From: Leifsonia aquatica H1aii
GTDB taxonomy: Bacteria; Actinomycetota; Actinomycetes; Actinomycetales; Microbacteriaceae
Reading direction: 5' to 3'
Assembly (NCBI RefSeq): GCF_000633535.1
Contig: NZ_AYMR01000052.1
Location: 1-36,144, forward strand
Length of the DNA: 36,144 nucleotides
Shown here: piece by piece, positions 27,994 to 36,144 of the stretch
Layout of the letters: every line of letters begins with the position of its first letter
How positions within the stretch are numbered: position 1 is the stretch's first letter
The notes under the pieces: generated by a model
Told to the model about the DNA's origin: nothing
Databases searched by the model: none
Seen by the model: the letters and a program-made list of their open reading frames with translations, nothing else
Program-made: the position numbers and the translations under genes

Positions 27994-28072
27994 GGACTCG
28001 GCGGCGCGGTCGGACTCGGCGGCGCGGTCGGACTCGGCGGCGCCGTCGGACTCGGCGGCGCGGTCGGACTCA
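27994..28072. repeat. 18-bp tandem repeat at the uvrC 3' end
   Basis: Four copies of GGACTCGGCGGCGCGGTC at 27994-28011, 28012-28029, 28030-28047 (one mismatch) and 28048-28065, then a decayed fifth copy that contains the uvrC stop codon at 28070-28072. The unit length is a multiple of three, so copy-number change would keep frame. This is a probable variable-number repeat. Confidence 0.85.
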
Positions 28073-30124
28073 GCGGTCGGTGAGACGCTCGTGGATGGCG
28101 GTCGCCAGCGTCGGCCCCACCCCGCGCACCTCCGCGATCTGCTCCGGCGTCGCCTGCTTGAGCTGCGCCACCGATCCGAAATGCTTGAGCAGCTCCTTGA
28201 CCCGCGCCGGGCCGAGGCCGGGGATCTCCCCCAGCACCGTCCCGATGTCGCGCTTGCGTCGCGACCGCTGGTACGTGATCGCGAACCGGTGCGCCTCGTC
28301 GCGGAGGCGTTGGATGAGGAACAGGGCGTCGCTGTTGCGCGGCAGGATCACCGGGAAGTCGGAGTCGGGCAGCCAGATCTCCTCCAGCCGCTTGGCGATC
28401 CCGGCGAGCTGGATGCCCTGCACACCGGACTCCTCCAGAGCCCGCTGCGCAGCGGCGACCTGGGGCTGGCCGCCGTCGACCAGCAGCAGGTTCGGCGGGT
28501 AGGAGAACTTGCGCCGGCGCTTCTCCGCCGCCGCCTCCGCGAGCTCGGCCTCCACATCGATGGTCGGGTCGTCTCCCGCGACACCGTCGCCATCCGGGCC
28601 CACCTCACCCCGGCCCACCTCGTCCGCGCCGGCCTCGTCGGCCGGTTCCTCCATACCCGCGGCGACCGGGTCGGTCTCGATCGGCGCGTCGTCCTTCAGA
28701 TAGGCGAGTCGCCGGGTGATCACCTGGTAGATCGACTCGGTGTCGTCGGTCGACTCGGGGATGCTGAAGCGCCGGTACTGGTCCTTGCGGGGCAGGCCGT
28801 CCTCGAAGACGACCATCGACGCGACGATGTTGGTGCCGCTCAGGTGCGACACGTCGTAGCACTCCATGCGCAGCGGCGCCTCGTCCATCCCGAGGGCGTC
28901 CTGGATGTCGGAGAGCGCCTTCGACCGCGCGACGAAGTCGGCCGACCGGCGGGTCTTGTAGAGCACGAGCGCGTTCTTGGCGTTCATCTCGGCCGTCTGG
29001 GCGAGCGCCGCCTTGTCACCGCGCTGGGCGACCCGCAGCTCCACACGGCCGCTGAGCCGCCCCCGCGTCGCGGTCGGGTCGCTGACGCTGCCACCGCTGG
29101 TCTCGTGCCTGCGCGCGGTGAGCCACTGCTCCAGCTCGGTCGCATCGTCCGGCAGCTCCGGCACGAGGATCTCACGCGGGGGGACGTCGGCACCCTCATA
29201 GGCGTTCTGCAGTACGGTCTCGACCAGCTCGCCGAGATCCATGTCGAGCTCCTTGTCGACGACCCAGCTGCGCACACCGCGGATGCGCCCACCGCGCACG
29301 ATGAACTGCTGCACGGCGGCGGCCAGCTCGTCGTGGGCGATGCCGAAGGCGTCGAGATCGACCGTGTCCTGCAGCACGACGGCGCTCTTGCCCATCGCGG
29401 CCTCCAGCGCCTGGATGGCGTCCCGGTGCCGCGCGGCGGCCTCGTAGTCCATCGTGCCCGCCGCGGTCTTCATCTTGTCCGTCAGCTCGCGGATGTACTT
29501 CGTGTCGTTGCCGGCCATGAAGGAGACGAAGTCCTCGGCCAGCTCCCGGTGATCCTCCGGCGAGATGCGTCCGACGCACGGCGCCGCGCACTTGCCGATG
29601 TCACCGAGCAGGCACGGCCGCCCCGTGAGCTCGGCGCGACGGTAGACGCCGTCGGAGCAGCTGCGGACGGGGAAGGCCTTGAGCATCAGGTCGACCGTGT
29701 CGCGGATCGCCCAGACCTTCGTGTAGGGACCGAAGTAGCGGGCGTCCTTCACTCCGCGGTTGCGCGTCACCATCACCCGCGGGATACGGTCCCCCAGCGT
29801 CACCGCCAGGTACGGATACGACTTGTCGTCCCGGAACTGCACGTTGAACGGCGGCGTGAATTCCTTGATCCAGGTGTATTCGAGTTGGAGGGCCTCGAAC
29901 TCGCTGGCCACGACCGTCCACTCGACCGACGCGGCCGTCGTCACCATCCGCCGGGTGCGCTCGTGCAGGCTGCGCAGCGGCTGGAAGTAGTTGCTCAGCC
30001 GCGCGCGCAGGTTCTTCGCCTTGCCCACATAGAGCACGCGACGGTTCTTGTCGCGGAAGCGGTAGACGCCCGGTTGCGTCGGGATCTCGCCGGCCTTCGG
30101 CCGGTAGCTGACGGTATCGGCCAC
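28070..30124 (-). CDS. uvrC: Excinuclease ABC subunit C
   Basis: Nuclease that makes both incisions in UvrABC nucleotide excision repair. 684 residues. The GIY-YIG domain is at about 15-95 ([23 protein letters not shown]), the UVR helix pair near 200-240 ([17 protein letters not shown]), the RNase H-like domain follows [11 protein letters not shown], and the double helix-hairpin-helix closes the protein ([29 protein letters not shown]). Between about residues 480 and 530 there is a long acidic Gly/Glu/Asp-rich insert. The start is GTG at 30124 with GGAGGAG upstream, 9 bases after the uvrA stop, so the genes form an operon. Confidence 0.97.
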   Translation of the reverse strand: MADTVSYRPKAGEIPTQPGVYRFRDKNRRVLYVGKAKNLRARLSNYFQPLRSLHERTRRMVTTAASVEWTVVASEFEALQLEYTWIKEFTPPFNVQFRDDKSYPYLAVTLGDRIPRVMVTRNRGVKDARYFGPYTKVWAIRDTVDLMLKAFPVRSCSDGVYRRAELTGRPCLLGDIGKCAAPCVGRISPEDHRELAEDFVSFMAGNDTKYIRELTDKMKTAAGTMDYEAAARHRDAIQALEAAMGKSAVVLQDTVDLDAFGIAHDELAAAVQQFIVRGGRIRGVRSWVVDKELDMDLGELVETVLQNAYEGADVPPREILVPELPDDATELEQWLTARRHETSGGSVSDPTATRGRLSGRVELRVAQRGDKAALAQTAEMNAKNALVLYKTRRSADFVARSKALSDIQDALGMDEAPLRMECYDVSHLSGTNIVASMVVFEDGLPRKDQYRRFSIPESTDDTESIYQVITRRLAYLKDDAPIETDPVAAGMEEPADEAGADEVGRGEVGPDGDGVAGDDPTIDVEAELAEAAAEKRRRKFSYPPNLLLVDGGQPQVAAAQRALEESGVQGIQLAGIAKRLEEIWLPDSDFPVILPRNSDALFLIQRLRDEAHRFAITYQRSRRKRDIGTVLGEIPGLGPARVKELLKHFGSVAQLKQATPEQIAEVRGVGPTLATAIHERLTDR

Positions 30125-30133
30125 ACGCTCCTC

Positions 30134-33076
<2,943 letters not shown>

Positions 33077-33137
33077 TCTCCGCTAATTCCGCGCTGCGAC
33101 GGCCGATGTTCGCCGTCCGCGCACCGTCGCCGTTCGT

Positions 33138-33158
33138 TCGAAGCTGTGTTCGATTGTA
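33138..33158 (-). promoter_or_regulatory. LexA-type SOS box overlapping the uvrA -10 element
   Basis: On the minus strand TACAAT (plus 33153-33158) is followed directly by TCGAACACAGCTTCGA (33138-33153). This matches the actinobacterial LexA site TCGAAC-N4-GTTCGA at 11 of 12 defined positions. It is 62-77 bases before the uvrA ATG. LexA bound here would cover the -10 and start site, so uvrA and the downstream uvrC should be DNA-damage inducible. Confidence 0.85.
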
Positions 33159-33233
33159 GCGCCTGCGCGGCGGGCGTCGGCCCGCACGCGCGAGTCTAGG
33201 CGCGGCCACCGACATCGACGAAAGCGAGGTCGC

Positions 33234-33830
33234 TCAGGGCCCGGGGCGACGCAGGACGAGGAGCGTGAGGAGCGTCGCCAGCGCGAGCACGGCGAGTCCC
33301 GCGACGATCGCCGCACCGCCGCCCGGGACCGGCTGCCGCACGGCGAGCAGGACCACGGCCGCGGCCTGCACGGGCAGCTGGATCGCCACGTAACGCCAGA
33401 GCCCCGGCAGGAGCACCGCGGGCTGGATCCGGGCGCGCGCCGGCACCACGAGCATCCACGCCGCGAGGAGGTGCAGCGTGTGGGCTCCGGCGATGAGGGC
33501 GAGCACGCGCGGCGAGACGCCGGCCGTGTCCTCGAGCAGGGCCGACAGCGCCAGCACCGCGATCAGGAGCCACGCGACGCGCCAGCGGGGCACCGCGACG
33601 GCGAGCCCGGCGAGCACCACACAGAGCGCGGGCCACGGCCCGCTCGGCGCCGCCGTCAGCGCGAGCGGGACGGCCACCACCACGAAGGCCGCGCGCACCG
33701 ACCAGCCGGGCAGCGTCCACGGCAGGCCCGCCGCGCCCGTGTCGTCGTCGGTCCCGGACGCCGCAGCGGCAGGGGACGGCATGCGGTCCGCCGGAGGGCC
33801 CGCGGCGCTCCGCCGTTCCGACCCGCTCAT
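33234..33830 (-). CDS. Hypothetical multi-pass membrane protein of a MoxR-DUF58 operon
   Basis: 198 residues with no family I recognise. The first 40 residues are hydrophilic and Pro/Ser/Ala-rich; five or so hydrophobic helices follow from about residue 43 to the end, which closes LLTLLVLRRPGP. A His-containing helix reads GAHTLHLLAAWMLVV. The ATG overlaps the stop of the DUF58 gene (ATGA), so translation is coupled and it probably works with MoxR and DUF58 at the membrane. Confidence 0.75.
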   Translation of the reverse strand: MSGSERRSAAGPPADRMPSPAAAASGTDDDTGAAGLPWTLPGWSVRAAFVVVAVPLALTAAPSGPWPALCVVLAGLAVAVPRWRVAWLLIAVLALSALLEDTAGVSPRVLALIAGAHTLHLLAAWMLVVPARARIQPAVLLPGLWRYVAIQLPVQAAAVVLLAVRQPVPGGGAAIVAGLAVLALATLLTLLVLRRPGP

Positions 33831-35203
33831 GCCGGACTCCCGTCGGACACCCGGCGCTGGGGCGCCGTGCCCCGGCGCGGGGTCGCCAGCAGCCGCAGCT
33901 GGACCTCGCGCTCCGCCGACGCCCAGACCAGCAGCTCCACGCCTGCCGCGCGCAGCCGTTCGAACCGCACGGCGCGTTCGCCCGTCACCACCCGGAGCGC
34001 GAGCCGCTCCCGCGCAGGCAGCTCCGCGGTCGTCAACGGCGGGAGCACGTCGACGGCGATCACGCGGTGCCCGGCGGCCCGCCACGCGAGCGCCAACCGC
34101 AACGGCTGCTCGTCGAGGAACGTCGACAGCACGTAGACCAGCGCGCCCGGAGCGAGACGAGGCACCCGCACGCGTTCGGTCACCGGTCCGCGGGCCGCCG
34201 TCGTCTCGATCGCCCGCAGCACCGCCTGGCGGTGCCGGGCGCCCGCCCGCGGCGGCAGAGCCCGCGACGCCGCCGCGAGGTCGTCGAACCCGACCCGGTC
34301 GGCGACCGCAGCGTACGCCGTCGCGAGCGACACGGCCGCCTCCCTCGCCACGTCGAGCGAGCACGGCCCGGGATGCGGATGCGCCTCGGCCCAATCCGCG
34401 ACCTCGCCCGGAAGATCGTCGCGCGCATCCAGGACCAGCTGCACGGCGGCGTCGGAGGTCGCCGTCGTCCGCCGGACGTAGAGCTCTCCGGGACGCTGCG
34501 CCCGCCGCGCCGTCGCCTTCCAATCGATCCGGCGCAGCCGGTCGCCCGCTCGGTAGCGATCCACGTCGCGGAACTCGCCGCCGTCGCCGGGCAGGGCGGA
34601 CAGATGCTGCCCGGTGAGGCCGAGTAGCCGCCCGGGAAGCGGGAGACTGCGAACCGGGACGGGGACCGGGCGCACGATGCGGTCGACCACCGTCGCCGGG
34701 GTCTGGACCTCCGTCCGGTCCTGGTCGCCCGCCCACGCGGCGTCCGTACCGATGCCGCGCGCCTCGGCCGACAGCAGACGCTGCGGACCCGAATGGCCCA
34801 CCGCGACCTCCAGATGCAGACGTGCCGCGGCCCGCGGAGTCAGCAGGGCATCGACCGGAGCACGGTCGACGGTCGCGAACCGCAGCTGGACGGCGTCGGG
34901 CCGCGAGCCGGTCTCGGGCAGGGCGCGCACCGAGACCGGGATCCGGGTCACGCGCGTGGCCTCGTCCACCGAGGCGCCCCCTTCGTCCGCCGCGGCCTCG
35001 ATCGCGACGGCCGCGCCGCCGCGGGGCACGCGGGCGCGGTCGATCAGGACGGAGAGCAGGAGCGGGGCGGCGATGAGCACGAGCTCGACCCGGCCGAAGG
35101 CGAAGGCCGCCACGAGGCACGCCACGGCCACCAGCGCGGCGCCGGCCTGGGCGGGGCTGCGCACCCACCTCCCGGCGCGGTCCCGCCCGTCCGACGCGGT
35201 CAC
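33827..35203 (-). CDS. DUF58 domain-containing protein
   Basis: 458 residues. Two hydrophobic helices near the N-terminus (about 17-50) anchor it, followed by a beta-rich region and the DUF58 signature FRDVDRYRAGDRLRRIDWKATARR in the middle of the protein. A von Willebrand-like domain follows (VQLVLDARDDL, ALVYVLSTFLDE). DUF58 proteins regularly pair with MoxR AAA+ ATPases and may act as assembly or chaperone partners for extracytoplasmic complexes; no specific role is proven. Start GTG at 35203 overlaps the moxR stop (GTGA). A longer open frame upstream is only the shadow of moxR. Confidence 0.88.
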   Translation of the reverse strand: MTASDGRDRAGRWVRSPAQAGAALVAVACLVAAFAFGRVELVLIAAPLLLSVLIDRARVPRGGAAVAIEAAADEGGASVDEATRVTRIPVSVRALPETGSRPDAVQLRFATVDRAPVDALLTPRAAARLHLEVAVGHSGPQRLLSAEARGIGTDAAWAGDQDRTEVQTPATVVDRIVRPVPVPVRSLPLPGRLLGLTGQHLSALPGDGGEFRDVDRYRAGDRLRRIDWKATARRAQRPGELYVRRTTATSDAAVQLVLDARDDLPGEVADWAEAHPHPGPCSLDVAREAAVSLATAYAAVADRVGFDDLAAASRALPPRAGARHRQAVLRAIETTAARGPVTERVRVPRLAPGALVYVLSTFLDEQPLRLALAWRAAGHRVIAVDVLPPLTTAELPARERLALRVVTGERAVRFERLRAAGVELLVWASAEREVQLRLLATPRRGTAPQRRVSDGSPA

Positions 35204-36144
35204 GCCTGCGCCGCCTCCCGGTCGCGGGTGCCGACCGCCGGAGGCCCCGGCACACCGGCGACCACCTCGGCCACGACATCCTGCGGGCTGACCCCGCTGG
35301 TCCACGCCGCGACGGTCAGCGTGAGCCGGTGGGCCAGGACGGCGACGGCGACGCGCTTGACGTCGTCCGGGAGGACGAAGTCGCGGCCGGCGAGCACCGC
35401 CAGGGCACGGGCGACCAGCAGCAGCCCCTGAGACCCGCGCGGAGAGGCGCCGACCTCGACCGATCGGTGGCGCCGGGTCGCTGCCGCCAGGGCGACGCAG
35501 TAGGCGGCGATGTCGGGGTCGACATCGACCTGCTCCACGCCGGCCTGCATGGCGAGCAGGGTGTCGGCGTCGGTCACCGGCTCCACCGAGGCCACCTCGT
35601 GGCGCCGCGCCACCCGGGCGAGGAGCACGCGCTGCTCCCCCGCCTGGTCCGGGTAGCCGACGCTCAGCCGGACCATGAACCGGTCGAGCTGCGCCTCCGG
35701 CAGGGCGTACGTGCCCTCGGACTCGATCGGGTTGGCCGTCGCGACGACGTGGAACGGGCGCGGGAGCGCGAAGCTGCTGCCCTCGACCGACACCTGCCCC
35801 TCGGCCATCGCCTCGAGCAGTGCCGACTGCGTCTTCGGGGACGTTCGGTTGATCTCGTCCGCGAGGAACAGGCCGGTGAAGACCGGCCCCGGCCGGAACT
35901 CGAACTCCGACGACTGCGGGAGGTACACGAACGAACCCGTGATGTCGGAGGGCAGGAGGTCCGGCGTGCACTGGAGGCGGCGGAACTCCAGCCCGACGGC
36001 CGCGGCGATCGAACGGGCGGCGAGCGTCTTGCCGAGCCCGGGCACGTCCTCGAAGAGCACGTGCCCGCCCGCGAGGATCGTGGCCAGGGCAAGGGCGAGC
36101 GGTTGACGCATCCCGACGACCACGGATTCGACCCGGTCGAGGAT
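35200..36144 (-). CDS. MoxR family AAA+ ATPase (5' end outside the window)
   Basis: At least 314 residues are present; the reading frame is open to the window edge and still family-like (ILDRVESVVVGMRQPL), so the start lies beyond 36144. Walker A is in FEDVPGLGKTLAARS, Walker B is GLFLADEINRTSPKTQSALLEAM, and ATANPIESEGTYALPEAQLDRFM is the sensor/arginine-finger region. The C-terminal lid is near SPRGSQGLLLVARA. MoxR ATPases act as chaperones for assembly of protein complexes, usually with DUF58 and vWA partners, as here. Confidence 0.93.
   Translation of the reverse strand: MLDRVESVVVGMRQPLALALATILAGGHVLFEDVPGLGKTLAARSIAAAVGLEFRRLQCTPDLLPSDITGSFVYLPQSSEFEFRPGPVFTGLFLADEINRTSPKTQSALLEAMAEGQVSVEGSSFALPRPFHVVATANPIESEGTYALPEAQLDRFMVRLSVGYPDQAGEQRVLLARVARRHEVASVEPVTDADTLLAMQAGVEQVDVDPDIAAYCVALAAATRRHRSVEVGASPRGSQGLLLVARALAVLAGRDFVLPDDVKRVAVAVLAHRLTLTVAAWTSGVSPQDVVAEVVAGVPGPPAVGTRDREAAQA

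Noticed and set aside
27994-28072. CRISPR-like repeat array
   Set aside because: The units are directly adjacent with no spacers, so it is a simple tandem repeat.
33170-33185. GCGGGC/GCCCGC hairpin as terminator of the MoxR operon
   Set aside because: Only six pairs and almost 50 bases after the stop codon, and it overlaps the expected uvrA promoter region.

Overview
The window is a gene-dense, very GC-rich piece of an actinobacterial chromosome. RbpA, WhiA, the zwf-opcA-pgl cluster, an actinobacterial-type transaldolase and many GTG starts with 4-base stop/start overlaps point to Actinobacteria. The gene order and protein style suggest Microbacteriaceae (Leifsonia, Clavibacter or a relative); that family call is inference. 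I see no phage, insertion sequence, CRISPR array, rRNA or tRNA.

Region 1 (36-5780, minus strand) is a Fe-S assembly operon, sufB-sufD-Rieske ferredoxin-sufC-sufT. It is closed by a perfect 14-bp hairpin, and an ABC-F ATPase gene follows only 25 bases later. Region 2 (6107-8573) holds the two heme A enzymes: ctaA on the plus strand and ctaB on the minus strand, with a GNAT acetyltransferase between them. Region 3 (8905-17045, plus strand) is a tightly coupled carbon operon, tkt-tal-pgi-zwf-opcA-pgl, covering the pentose phosphate pathway and its link to glycolysis, and ending in a strong terminator.

Region 4 (17192-23713, minus strand) reads rapZ-whiA-sodA-gap-pgk-tpiA-secG-rbpA. It mixes cell-wall and development regulators, oxidative defence, lower glycolysis, protein export and an RNA polymerase cofactor. 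The yvcK gene usually found between rapZ and whiA in this phylum is absent, and sodA sits between whiA and gap. Region 5 (23747-27888, minus strand) looks accessory. It carries a membrane acyltransferase and a dedA-histidine kinase-LuxR regulator operon inserted into the usual uvrC-rapZ neighbourhood. Both promoter regions carry the same two-part motif, so I propose a small envelope regulon.

Region 6 (28070-33076, minus strand) is an SOS-controlled uvrA-uvrC operon. A LexA-type box overlaps its -10 element, and an 18-bp tandem repeat begins at the uvrC stop codon. Region 7 (33234-36144, minus strand) is a MoxR ATPase-DUF58-membrane protein operon; the moxR start lies outside the window.
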